A stretch of DNA of 26,477 nt from assembly GCA_038232695.1 (NCBI GenBank), contig JBBSNI010000027.1:1-26477 (forward strand). The letters run 5' to 3'. Shown here in pieces: positions 8,525 through 16,512 of this stretch (position 1 is its first letter; each line of letters begins with the position of its first letter). Origin of the DNA: JAJNNC01 sp038232695. Lineage in GTDB: Bacteria; Bacteroidota; Bacteroidia; Cytophagales; Cyclobacteriaceae. The notes under the pieces are model-generated. The model was not told the DNA's origin. It saw only the letters and a program-made list of their open reading frames with translations, and did no database searches. The translations under genes and the position numbers were made by a program.

Positions 8525-9427
8525 TTATGTATTCAAATATTCAGGTTTATAGTGTAAGTGCCAGAGCAGGGCTTTGAAGAAGGCGAGAAGATGGGCAGGT
8601 TGCCCTTTGATAAGGTGTTTTAGTACTGTTTTGGGAATCGTGAAAAATAGCAGAAACAAGGTGAAAACCAGCATCTGAAAGGCTGTGGAGTGGCGGCGCA
8701 TAAACAGAATCCTGTTCCGGTTATAATAGTAGGCTTTCATTACGCTTTCTTTGCCTATTGTCACAGATTCTTTGTGATACAGGCAAGCTTCCGGCTGGTA
8801 GTAGATATGATACCCCGCCCGCCTTACTTGCGCTGACCAGTCCAGTTCTTCGTAATAAACAAAAAAGATGTCAGGCAACATCCCTACTTTTTCAACGACT
8901 TCCCGGCTTACCATCATCGCGGCTCCGTGGGCATAGGCGGTATAGCCCCCGCGGTCGTGCTGCCCGCTGTCTTCTTCCTGGTTGCCCACCGCCCGGTTTC
9001 TGCCCGTAAACGGATTGACCGGCGTAAAGCCTGCATACTGGATCACGTTGGGCCGGTAAAAATAGTAAATCTTAGGACTTACCATACCTACAGAAGCATC
9101 CTCCTGAAAAGGCTCCAGCAGTTTCTCGAAGATGTTTTTGGTAACTTCCGTATCGTTGTTGACAATAAAGATGTACTCGCCCTGTGAAGCTTTGATGCCC
9201 AGGTTGTTGCCGCCCGTAAAACCCAGATTTTCTTTACTTTTGATAAGCTTTGCCTCCGGATAGGCTTGTGTAATGGCTGCGGTAGGGTCTTCTCCGGAAG
9301 CATTATCTACCACGATCACCTCCAGGTGAGGGTAGGTTACCTTTTTGAGCGATTCCAGAAATTCACAGGTAACCGGGGTCTGGTTGTAATTCAATGTAAT
9401 GACAGAAACCAGGGGGTTGTTCAGCAT
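8525..9427 (-). CDS. Glycosyltransferase family 2 (rhamnosyltransferase-like)
   Basis: Inverting GT-A glycosyltransferase of 300 residues. The N-terminus LVSVITLNYNQ leads into VIVVDNASGED (Asp41 and neighbours bind the nucleotide). NLGFTGGNNLGIKASQGEYI and the metal-binding VNNDTE (Asp92) follow, then MLPDIFFVYYEELDWSAQVRRAGY, which carries the ED-type catalytic region typical of WbbL-like rhamnosyltransferases. A hydrophobic segment near residues 255-275 suggests membrane attachment. The frame is open upstream to 9553, but the ATG at 9427 gives the usual family N-terminus and lies 4 bp after the upstream gene's TAG stop; a longer start would overlap that gene. It is third in the glycan cluster and probably translationally coupled to the upstream GT2. 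Confidence 0.88.
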   Translation of the reverse strand: MLNNPLVSVITLNYNQTPVTCEFLESLKKVTYPHLEVIVVDNASGEDPTAAITQAYPEAKLIKSKENLGFTGGNNLGIKASQGEYIFIVNNDTEVTKNIFEKLLEPFQEDASVGMVSPKIYYFYRPNVIQYAGFTPVNPFTGRNRAVGNQEEDSGQHDRGGYTAYAHGAAMMVSREVVEKVGMLPDIFFVYYEELDWSAQVRRAGYHIYYQPEACLYHKESVTIGKESVMKAYYYNRNRILFMRRHSTAFQMLVFTLFLLFFTIPKTVLKHLIKGQPAHLLAFFKALLWHLHYKPEYLNT

Positions 9428-9431
9428 CAGC

Positions 9432-10592
9432 CTAAGTGGTATGCGGCGTGTGGATAAATTTTCTGTTGGCACCTCTAATACTGAAAAGCGAACGGCACAT
9501 GACCAGAAAAGCTTTCGGTACGCTGGCAAGGGCACGCAAAAACTTTTTGTCATAAAACGTAAGCGGCACGGCCAGAAGCATGGCTACCACCTGGGCGCTC
9601 AGCAGCGTTGACCACACACCAGCCGGAAGATACATCTGCCCGGGAAAGAAAGCAGCACCCGCCCCCAACATAACCAGCAGCCCGAGGTTGATCATGCGGG
9701 GCAACTGTATGTTCTGCACGATAGTGATATGAAACAAATCCAGGTTTCCCTGCCATAAGGCACGGCAGCCTTTCCTGAAAAACTTACGAAAATACAAAAA
9801 CTGGCTGGACAGCCACCTTCTTCTCTGGTTCCCAAAGACTTCCGCCTGAGTTACCTTCTCATCCAGCACCACTGCCTCATGCAGATAGCGGATCTGATAA
9901 CCCTGCGCTACGATTTTCACCTGAAGCTCGCGGTCAAAGCCGCCTACGGCCTGTATGCCTTGCAGCGTATCTTTGAGCAGGGGATAGGAAAATGCCATGC
10001 CCGAACCGGCCAGTGGCGAAGATAAACCCAGCGACTGGCTGCCTTTGCGGAAAATATGGTTGTTCACTGCCTCACTGTAGGCATCCAGCACGGCAAAGGA
10101 AGTATTCAGGTTTTTGGCCGTCCGGCGCGCCTGTATCGCCTGGCTTCCACGCTTGTATTCGCTGTTGATCTGATGCAGAAAACCAGGCTTCATCAGGTTA
10201 TCAGCATCCAGCACGACCACGATGTCGGGCATAGTATCCAAAGCGGCCAGTCCGGCTTGCAGGGCTTTCGCTTTGGTGCTGTTCTCAAACTGTACTTCTA
10301 TGACTTGTATATTGAGGCGGGCAAGCTTTTCCAGCGTACCAGGCTGCAATGAATCTGCAATGACGATGACCTCAAACTTGGCGGAAGGGTAATTTTGCTT
10401 TAAAGCGTCTTCTACGACCGGCACGATCACGGCGTCTTCCCGGTAGGCAGGGATCAGGATAGCGAAGCTGTGTTTTTGGGTTTGCAGCAAAGGTTTGGGC
10501 TTAGCTTTATGTACCCTTCCGGCTGCCGAGAAGACCAGCGTATAGACCGATACAGCGGATAAATAAGCACACAGGACGGTTTCTATAAGCAT
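9432..10592 (-). CDS. Membrane GT2 of the processive (cellulose synthase-like) type
   Basis: Integral membrane glycosyltransferase of 386 residues. One N-terminal membrane segment (about 3-24) precedes a GT-A domain with ILIPAYRED (residues 45-53), VVVLDADNLMKPGFL (DAD at 129-131), GGFDRELQ (217-224) and QRRRW (256-260), the Q-x-x-R-W motif of processive beta-glycosyltransferases such as BcsA, hyaluronan synthase and NodC. Two or three C-terminal membrane segments (about 295-350) follow. Such enzymes often polymerise and extrude a homopolymer, but the protein lacks a PilZ domain, and inside a heteropolysaccharide cluster it may add a single sugar. It is second in the cluster, 36 bp after the sugar transferase gene, and its stop is 4 bp from the next ATG. 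Confidence 0.88.
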   Translation of the reverse strand: MLIETVLCAYLSAVSVYTLVFSAAGRVHKAKPKPLLQTQKHSFAILIPAYREDAVIVPVVEDALKQNYPSAKFEVIVIADSLQPGTLEKLARLNIQVIEVQFENSTKAKALQAGLAALDTMPDIVVVLDADNLMKPGFLHQINSEYKRGSQAIQARRTAKNLNTSFAVLDAYSEAVNNHIFRKGSQSLGLSSPLAGSGMAFSYPLLKDTLQGIQAVGGFDRELQVKIVAQGYQIRYLHEAVVLDEKVTQAEVFGNQRRRWLSSQFLYFRKFFRKGCRALWQGNLDLFHITIVQNIQLPRMINLGLLVMLGAGAAFFPGQMYLPAGVWSTLLSAQVVAMLLAVPLTFYDKKFLRALASVPKAFLVMCRSLFSIRGANRKFIHTPHTT

Positions 10593-10628
10593 TATCTTGA
10601 AAATTTAGCCAAATACCAAGCTCATGGC

Positions 10629-11333
10629 TTACACTGCTTCTTGCTGCCACATCGCAGGAATGGTCTTAAAAAGGATCTTACAATCGGTCCACACATCCCC
10701 GTTGACGGCATAGCTAATGTCCAGCGCTTTCCTTTCGGTGTCGGACATATGTTTTTTGCCTCTTTTGCTCACTTGCCATAGGCCGGTGATGCCTGCGGGC
10801 GCCAGAAATCTACGTGCATTTTTGTCATCCGTCAGCACCTCAGCCTCATAGAGCGGCAGCGGGCGGTTGCCTACAATAGACATATCTCCTTTCAACACAT
10901 TGATAAACTGCGGAAGCTCATCCAAACTGGTTTTGCGCAATAGAGTGCCTATTCGCGTCACCCTGGGATCGCGGCTGATCTTGATAAAAGAAGACAGTCC
11001 CGGACCATACTGGTTCAACGCCAGCAGTTGCACTAATTGCTGGTCGGCGCTGTGTTGCATGGTCCTGAACTTATAAAAATCAAACACCCGGTATCCGGCG
11101 CCAGCTCTTTTGGAGATATAAAGGACAGGGCCTGCTGATTCCAGTTTGATTAGGGCGGCTATGATCAAAAACAAAGGAGCGAGCAGCAACAGAGCCAGGC
11201 AGGCAAAAACAATGTCAAATACCCTCTTGGGAAGGGGCATCTCTACACGTACGTTCTTTTCCCTGGCAACAAACAGAGCAGGTATTGGATACGCTGTGCA
11301 TGTCATGTCATAAAAACGGTCGCTGATAGTCAT
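10629..11333 (-). CDS. Initiating sugar phosphate transferase (bacterial sugar transferase, PHPT family)
   Basis: Transfers a sugar phosphate from a UDP-sugar to undecaprenyl phosphate, starting a lipid-linked glycan. At 234 residues it is the short form: one hydrophobic helix (about 40-62, FDIVFACLALLLLAPLFLII) and the catalytic domain, without the four extra helices of WbaP. Family signatures are FDFYKFRTM (84-92), SRDPRVTRIGTLLRKTSLDELPQ with the conserved Asp138-Glu139, GDMSIVGNRPL (149-159) and AGITGLWQVSKR. The family usually has VGPRP; here it is VGNRP. It is the first gene of the minus-strand glycan cluster, fitting its role as the first step. The first 30 residues are not conserved in the family, and a later start is possible at MPLPKRVFD (residue 32). 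Confidence 0.92.
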   Translation of the reverse strand: MTISDRFYDMTCTAYPIPALFVAREKNVRVEMPLPKRVFDIVFACLALLLLAPLFLIIAALIKLESAGPVLYISKRAGAGYRVFDFYKFRTMQHSADQQLVQLLALNQYGPGLSSFIKISRDPRVTRIGTLLRKTSLDELPQFINVLKGDMSIVGNRPLPLYEAEVLTDDKNARRFLAPAGITGLWQVSKRGKKHMSDTERKALDISYAVNGDVWTDCKILFKTIPAMWQQEAV

Positions 11334-11697
11334 GTCAGAGAAATCTTAAAAAAATGTCAAGTTTCTTAAAACAATAAACAAAACTGATATAGCACCAAAT
11401 ACAATGTATGCTAATAAACTCTCGAAGATACAGTAAGTTCCAATTCCTTACAATAGTAACGCTAATTTGTAAAAAATACAAAACAAATTAAACCTATTCA
11501 ACATTGCTTTTAATTATACTAACTAAAAAACCGCTTGGATGATGTTTAATTACCCTGATTATCTTAAAATAGCATTTTACAAATTTTTCGTTATACCTTT
11601 CCTTCATCTATTGTATTCCTTGTTTTGTGGTGTGCTAAAGTTTTCTCAAAAAAATGTAGAAAACCCATCTGTTATATTACATGCTGAGTTGGCCTGA

Positions 11698-11773
11698 AAG
11701 ACGGAAGACAGGAAGGTATCCACGGCCGAACAGAAGACCGGAAAAAACTTGCTACTTCTGTCTTCTGACTTCC
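11698..11773. repeat. Imperfect inverted repeat of the GAAGAC/GTCTTC family
   Basis: Two overlapping inverted pairs are visible: CAGAAGAC (11731-11738) with GTCTTCTG (11760-11767), and GAAGACAG (11704-11711) with CTGTCTTC (11758-11765), with GGAAG/CTTCC beyond. The left end, AAGACGGAAGACAGGAAGG, resembles the hairpins after cca and after the second amidohydrolase gene. Here it lies upstream of cca and downstream of no gene on either strand. Confidence 0.55.
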
Positions 11774-11784
11774 TGACATTGTTT

Positions 11785-11792
11785 TAACTTTG
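11785..11792 (+). promoter_or_regulatory. Possible -7 promoter element just before the cca start
   Basis: TAACTTTG fits the Bacteroidota -7 consensus TAnnTTTG exactly and ends 3 bp before the ATG at 11796. If used, transcription would begin at or very near the start codon, giving a leaderless or nearly leaderless message. No TTG is found at the usual 17-23 bp spacing upstream, so the call is tentative. Confidence 0.35.
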
Positions 11793-11795
11793 CCC

Positions 11796-13247
11796 ATGAT
11801 GAATTATGTTACTACACTCCAAAAGAACCCGGTCTTCGATCTGATCCACCAGGCAGCGCAATCCCTGCCCGCAACATGCTATGTGATCGGTGGGTTTGTC
11901 AGAGACCTGTTGTTGCAGAGACCTTCCAAAGATATTGACATTGTATGTACCGGCGACGGCATCCTGCTTGCCCAGGAGGTTGCCAGCCTGATAGAACGCA
12001 ACACGCGCCATAAACCCCAGGTGACGGTCTTTAAGACTTTCGGCACTGCCATGCTCCGCTACCAGGATTGGGACATAGAGTTCGTAGGCGCCCGCAAAGA
12101 GTCTTACGGTGCCGATTCGCGCAAGCCGCAGGTGTCGCAAGGCTCCCTGGAAGATGACCAGCGCCGGAGAGACTTTACCATCAATGCAATGGCCATTAGT
12201 TTGAATGAAAACGACTTCGGCGATCTGATAGACCCCTTCGATGGCAGAAGCGATCTGAAGCGCAAACAGATCGTCACCCCGCTGGACCCTAACATCACTT
12301 TTTCCGACGATCCGCTGCGCATGATGCGCGCCATACGTTTTGCCTCGCAGTTGCTTTTCGACATCAAGGCAGAAACTTTTGATGCCATCATCCACAATGG
12401 CGACCGCATCCGCATTGTCTCTCAGGAAAGGATCACTGATGAGTTGAATAAGATCATTCTTTCGCCCCAACCTTCTTATGGCTTCAAGCTGCTGTTTCAT
12501 AGTGAGTTGTTAGAGAAGATTTTTCCGGAGATGGTTGCCCTGCAAGGGGTAGAAGACATAGAAGGCAAGTCGCACAAAGACAATTTCTACCATACCCTGC
12601 AGGTGCTGGACAATATTGCCAAAGTCTCGGACGATTTATGGCTGCGCTGGGCGGCCATCCTGCACGATATTGCTAAGCCCAAAACCAAGCGGTTTGACGC
12701 GCAGGCCGGCTGGACGTTCCACGGTCACGAAGACAAGGGTGCGCGCATGGTACCCTCCATTTTTCGTACGCTCAAACTGCCGCTGGACCATAAAATGAAA
12801 TTTGTACAAAAGCTGGTACGCCTGCATTTGAGACCTATTGCGCTGGTCAAAGATGTGGTCACGGATGCTGCTATCCGGCGACTGCTCTACGAGTCCGGTA
12901 ACGACATCGATGCCCTGATGATGCTCTGCCGCGCCGATATTACCTCTAAAAACCACCAGCGGGTCAGCCGGTATCTACAAAACTTCGACAAGGTCGAGAA
13001 GAAGATGGCAGAGGTAGAAGAAAAAGACCAGCTACGCAATTTTCAGCCTGCCATCACCGGCGACGACATCATGCAGACGTTCGGACTAAAACCATCCCGC
13101 ATCGTAGGCGATATCAAAGGGGAAATCCGGGAAGCCATTCTGGAAGGAAACGTCCGCAACACCCGGGAAGAACTGTATACTTTTATGCTGGAAGTAGGCA
13201 GGAACAAAGGGCTTGCCCCGGTGAAGCGGGAAGACGGAAGTTTGTGA
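11796..13247 (+). CDS. cca: CCA-adding enzyme / tRNA nucleotidyltransferase with HD domain
   Basis: Adds or repairs the 3'-CCA end of tRNAs in the cytoplasm. The 483-residue protein has a class II nucleotidyltransferase head with VIGGFVRDLLL (GG at 32-33, RD at 36-37) and the metal-binding KDIDIV (Asp46, Asp48). RRRDFTINAMA and PLRMMRAIRFA, typical of the tRNA-binding and nucleotide-selection region, follow. A C-terminal HD domain carries NFYHTLQVLDNI and AAILHDIAKPKT (His290-Asp291) and may have phosphatase or phosphodiesterase activity. Poly(A) polymerases share this fold, but the HD domain and Bacteroidota context favour Cca. The frame is open back to a TTG at 11790; the first ATG is 11796, followed directly by a second ATG. 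The stop lies within a repeat that continues downstream. Confidence 0.92.
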   Translation: MMNYVTTLQKNPVFDLIHQAAQSLPATCYVIGGFVRDLLLQRPSKDIDIVCTGDGILLAQEVASLIERNTRHKPQVTVFKTFGTAMLRYQDWDIEFVGARKESYGADSRKPQVSQGSLEDDQRRRDFTINAMAISLNENDFGDLIDPFDGRSDLKRKQIVTPLDPNITFSDDPLRMMRAIRFASQLLFDIKAETFDAIIHNGDRIRIVSQERITDELNKIILSPQPSYGFKLLFHSELLEKIFPEMVALQGVEDIEGKSHKDNFYHTLQVLDNIAKVSDDLWLRWAAILHDIAKPKTKRFDAQAGWTFHGHEDKGARMVPSIFRTLKLPLDHKMKFVQKLVRLHLRPIALVKDVVTDAAIRRLLYESGNDIDALMMLCRADITSKNHQRVSRYLQNFDKVEKKMAEVEEKDQLRNFQPAITGDDIMQTFGLKPSRIVGDIKGEIREAILEGNVRNTREELYTFMLEVGRNKGLAPVKREDGSL

Positions 13248-13326
13248 CTTTCCTCGGTACAGGTCTGTAAGACACAGACCTGGGAGAAGAGGGACGGAAG
13301 TTTGTGACTTCCCGCTTCGGTCTTCA
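13223..13326. repeat. Nested direct and inverted repeats at the end of cca, with a probable terminator hairpin
   Basis: Three layers are visible. GACGGAAGTTTGTGACTT occurs at 13233-13250, where it contains the cca stop TGA, and again at 13293-13310. GAAGCGGGAAG (13223-13233, coding) pairs with CTTCCCGCTTC (13308-13318). Between them CAGGTCTGT (13260-13268) pairs with ACAGACCTG (13274-13282) around a five-base loop. The block lies between convergent genes cca and the DUF3352-like gene, so a termination role for one or both strands is likely, although no long U-tract follows. Confidence 0.75.
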
Positions 13327-13344
13327 GACTTCCAGCTTCTATCT

Positions 13345-16128
13345 TTATAATTCAGAAAACACTACTACCGCGTATTCATCGTCGTAAGACCGGTAGATAC
13401 GGTACTGTTTGTCTTCATAATAAAGAACACTTACGCCAAATTTGCTTTCTATCGGCCGGTCTCTCAGCAGTTTGCCCTGTTGGTTAAAAAGATAGGTAAA
13501 CTCCTGTACTTCATCTGTGATCGCATACAATTGCTGATCGGTGCCAAAGTCATAATACTGCACCTCTACCCTGTCTGAAGTCAGGGCGGAGGGACTGATG
13601 TAGTCTTTCTCGAAAAGCAGCGTACCCTCCCTGTCCAGGATACCTACCCTGCTTTCGTCCTGGCGCACGATGACATAAGTTTTGCCCAAAGCATCCGGGC
13701 GAAGCGAAAACCGGGTGCGGGAGGAAGGGCGATACAACTGCTCGCGCTGGGTGGTACGGCCCAGCAAATTAAAAGCAAATTTTTCGCCCTGCTGGGTCAC
13801 AGTCGTCAGGATGGTGCTTTCCAGGCTGCTGCCCGCCTCTATAAAAGCAGTGCTTTGCACGGGGGTATTCAGTTTTATAGGGAAGCCATCAACATTTTCT
13901 CCTTTGCGGCTTAGCAGGTTGATGGTACCGTTTTGCTGTATGGCAAGGATATAATCTTTGTCACGGATTCTGATGTGGGCAGGAGCCGCCGCCAGCGGAC
14001 TTTCCATGACCCTGGGGTTCCAGCCTTCCAGGTTCTCCCGGTCTTTGTTGTACATCCAGAGCTTGCCGGAAGAATCGGTCACCAGGAAACGATAGTTTTT
14101 GCTGTTGTCGTAATCAAACACCGAAAAGTAGCGGACTGCTACTTCCTCGGGCATATACAGCGGGTAGCCTTCTATCGCATCACCATTGCGGTCTATGAGA
14201 TGAATGGCGTTTTCGGTCGCAAACAGGTATTGTAGCCTTCCATTGTTGAAAAAATCTATCTGCTGTACGTCGCTGATGATTTTACCAGGTAGCGAATCCC
14301 GCCATAGAATTTCACCCTCCGCAGAGGCCAGGTAAAAATAGTTGGAATCGTCTTCTATCACCACCTCCCAGGCCTGGTTGATATGGTTTTTTACCAGAAA
14401 AGGCCGGGTACTGGCGGTATGCTCCAAAGCGACCCGTTGCAGCGTCTGGTAAGGTTTGTTCTGGGGCGTCTTAGGCGCTTTGTCGGTATAATCCAGTATC
14501 AGGCTGGTATAAAACTCCTTGTCGCTTTCGCTGAATTGAACAGCCAGGTGTTCCAGCGTTTTGAAGGTAGGGGCATATTGCCGGGCATATTCCTGCCACT
14601 TGGGCGACAGACTGTTGAGGATCAGCGGCCAGGCGCGTACTGTATTAACGATATAACTCAGGTTAGCCTGGTCTACCGTGCTTTCCAGAAAGCGGTTGAA
14701 CAGCACCGATTTGTTCCAGGTATTTTCTGCCTCCCTGTCCAGGATCATGCGCTTCAGGGTGCTTACGCGGTTGGCCATGATCCAGTAGTCTTCTGTGAGC
14801 AGGTAAAAACACTGCTCAAAGCCCAGGGCCACGGGTCCTAACAGTATCGAAGGAAATTCCTGATGCTGTATCTCGTAGATCTGATAACCGGAAAATTTTT
14901 CCTGGTAAGCTGACTCCTGCGAAGCAGCCGCCCGGTTGACCTGGCGGCAGGCTTGTTTTATCTTTGCCGTATCACTGACGCGAACCATCACCATCTTATC
15001 TGGCGCGCTGACCTCGGTAGATTCCAGCCACAACACCCCGGCTTCTCCCTGAAACCACCTGAAAAACATAGGCAAGGCTGTTGTATCCTCTTCCTGAAAT
15101 TCATTTCTGCGTTGCTGGCTTTGCCGCGTCAGTTCGTCCGTTGACTGCTGCTGGTAGGCATAAAGTTTTTGTTGCCAGGCCAGCGGGTCCGAAAAAGTCA
15201 TATGTGTCAGGATAGCGGTACGTTCAGGAATATAAGAAGCCATGCTGATACCGCCGGGCGATTGTCCCCGGAAGGTGCCCAGCAGCGTAGACGGGCTACT
15301 GCCGGAAGTAGCGGGTAGCGTGCTAAAACCGCTCAACATCAACTGCTTGCCCGTAAGGTTCACATCCAGAAACATGGTCTGTGCCAGATGCGCCAGTGGC
15401 TGTATGTTTGGCTGGGCTTCTTTGTCGGCAAAAACGGACAGCAGCAGGGGAAGCTTGCGGGTGTTTAGGTACAGGTTCCCGGCATCGTCGGCCAGTTTGG
15501 GAATATGCCGTATCTCCGGGTTAGCCGCCTCAAAACTGTTGGATGCTAAGCCCGTATCTATATTTCTGATCATGTCTTCTACCAGAAAAGGCGTAAAACT
15601 TCCGGCAAAAATATCTTTATAGATGATGTAGGAGAAACGGCGCTGGCTTTTCCGATCTGCGAGTTCATAGAGGGTAAAGCCATTATAAGTTCGCTGTTCG
15701 CTCTGAAGATCATAGGTTTGGGTGAGCGAATCCAGGAAGGTGCGCATGGCTTTCTGGTCGCGGGCTTTGTCAAGTTTAAAAAAGTAAGCATAATCCCAGG
15801 CATCCCGTGCTACGATGTGCATACTGATCAGTGCCTGCCTGCCAGCAAGGAAATCCTGGAAGCGGTACAGGCTGTCCAGCGTGGTCAGGCGCTGCGCCAG
15901 GCTGTCGAAAGCAGGAATAGCCGATAGGTTGTGCCACAGGGGCGTGTTGGTAAGCTGCTGCCAGTTGTCGGGGAAGCCGCTGGTTTCATAAACCGCCAGG
16001 GCGCTTTCAGGCACCAGCGACCAGGCTTCTACCGTATCTTTTTTGTACCAGTATTGATAAAAGAAATACGCGCCTGCACTGGCGGCTACCAACGCTCCCA
16101 ACACAATAAATAAAATACGTTTTTTCAA
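13345..16128 (-). CDS. DUF3352-like membrane-anchored envelope protein with a C-terminal beta-propeller-like region
   Basis: A large protein of 927 residues with one N-terminal membrane anchor (KRILFIVLGALVAASAGAYF, about 3-22), so the bulk is outside the cytoplasmic membrane. Residues 30-550 resemble DUF3352 proteins: VPESALAVYETSG near the start, then repeated long alpha/beta units with little fixed motif. Residues 565-900 contain repeats such as NYFYLASAEGEILWRDSL, LIDRNGDAIEGYPLY and LWMYNKDRENLEGW, which look like PQQ/WD-type beta-propeller blades. No catalytic motif is seen and the function is unknown. The frame has no nearby ATG; the start is taken as TTG at 16128, followed by KK and the anchor. 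The preceding bases form TAGATTTG (16133-16126), which overlaps this TTG, so the exact start is uncertain. Confidence 0.72.
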   Translation of the reverse strand: MKKRILFIVLGALVAASAGAYFFYQYWYKKDTVEAWSLVPESALAVYETSGFPDNWQQLTNTPLWHNLSAIPAFDSLAQRLTTLDSLYRFQDFLAGRQALISMHIVARDAWDYAYFFKLDKARDQKAMRTFLDSLTQTYDLQSEQRTYNGFTLYELADRKSQRRFSYIIYKDIFAGSFTPFLVEDMIRNIDTGLASNSFEAANPEIRHIPKLADDAGNLYLNTRKLPLLLSVFADKEAQPNIQPLAHLAQTMFLDVNLTGKQLMLSGFSTLPATSGSSPSTLLGTFRGQSPGGISMASYIPERTAILTHMTFSDPLAWQQKLYAYQQQSTDELTRQSQQRRNEFQEEDTTALPMFFRWFQGEAGVLWLESTEVSAPDKMVMVRVSDTAKIKQACRQVNRAAASQESAYQEKFSGYQIYEIQHQEFPSILLGPVALGFEQCFYLLTEDYWIMANRVSTLKRMILDREAENTWNKSVLFNRFLESTVDQANLSYIVNTVRAWPLILNSLSPKWQEYARQYAPTFKTLEHLAVQFSESDKEFYTSLILDYTDKAPKTPQNKPYQTLQRVALEHTASTRPFLVKNHINQAWEVVIEDDSNYFYLASAEGEILWRDSLPGKIISDVQQIDFFNNGRLQYLFATENAIHLIDRNGDAIEGYPLYMPEEVAVRYFSVFDYDNSKNYRFLVTDSSGKLWMYNKDRENLEGWNPRVMESPLAAAPAHIRIRDKDYILAIQQNGTINLLSRKGENVDGFPIKLNTPVQSTAFIEAGSSLESTILTTVTQQGEKFAFNLLGRTTQREQLYRPSSRTRFSLRPDALGKTYVIVRQDESRVGILDREGTLLFEKDYISPSALTSDRVEVQYYDFGTDQQLYAITDEVQEFTYLFNQQGKLLRDRPIESKFGVSVLYYEDKQYRIYRSYDDEYAVVVFSEL

Positions 16129-16512
16129 ATCTAAATGTCTATGAATAGCAGATCGCCGGTCAAAGATAGAGGGGAGATGGATAAAACGACAGTTTGCAGC
16201 GGATTTTTACCAGAGAATTTAATTTTGAAAGATATGCAGACGGCTTTTCTGCATGAGGAAAAAACTGAAACACCGCAGCGGCCGCCGCAAGGGGCACGAA
16301 GATTAGGCACCGCAGCGGCGGCCGCAAAGGACACTAAGATAGTGAGTTAAACCTTTGTGTATACCCTTTGTATTCTTTGTGGTTAGAAAAAAACCTCATG
16401 TACAACAGTAAAAGTCTGTTTTTCAACGCTTTATGCATAAAAAATACTTAAAATAAGTAAATGTTTTTGCCCAAGTATTTGTTATTAATACACAGATAAA
16501 AACCGTAAAAAC
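16129..16512. other. Divergent intergenic region with repeats
   Basis: This 384-bp stretch separates the DUF3352-like gene (minus) from the unrecognised 337-residue protein (plus). It contains the GC-rich repeat block listed separately. From 16385 to 16512 it is AT-rich and probably holds the promoter of the plus-strand gene, but no clear TTG plus TAnnTTTG pair was found. A 71-codon open frame at 16135-16350 runs through the repeat and is probably not a gene. Confidence 0.4.
16271..16384. repeat. GC-rich 33-bp direct duplication plus CTTTGT-rich arm
   Basis: Two 33-base units, 16271-16303 and 16308-16340, share CACCGCAGCGG at the start, CCGCAAgGGgCAC in the middle and AAGAT at the end. Each contains the palindrome GCGGCCGC (16278-16285 and 16318-16325). 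Downstream CTTTGT occurs three times (16353, 16366 and 16375), partly complementary to the AAAGGACAC end of the second unit. The block is much more GC-rich than its surroundings and resembles the dispersed ACAAAG/CTTTGT repeats seen between genes in many bacteria. Confidence 0.7.

Larger units (their letters stand above)
11334..11795. other. Divergent intergenic region between the glycan cluster and cca
   Basis: This gene-free stretch of 462 bp lies between the start of the minus-strand glycan cluster and the plus-strand cca gene. The left 350 bp are very AT-rich and should hold the glycan cluster promoter, but no clear TTG plus TAnnTTTG pair was found on the minus strand. The right 100 bp hold a short inverted repeat and the TAACTTTG element of cca, listed separately. 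No RNA gene was recognised. Confidence 0.35.

Noticed and set aside
9428..9553. A longer N-terminus for the GT2 gene ending at 8525
   Set aside because: The extra 42 residues overlap the end of the upstream GT2 gene and are unlike GT2 N-termini; the ATG at 9427 gives the normal LVSVITLNYN start.
11334..11700. A regulatory RNA or riboswitch before the glycan cluster
   Set aside because: The region is AT-rich without stable paired stems or known riboswitch motifs.
11784..12500. A 238-codon open frame on the minus strand
   Set aside because: It is antisense to the nucleotidyltransferase domain of cca, which has clear motifs in the sense frame.
16135..16350. A 71-codon plus-strand frame
   Set aside because: It runs through the GC-rich repeat, giving an alanine run, and has no family match or start context.
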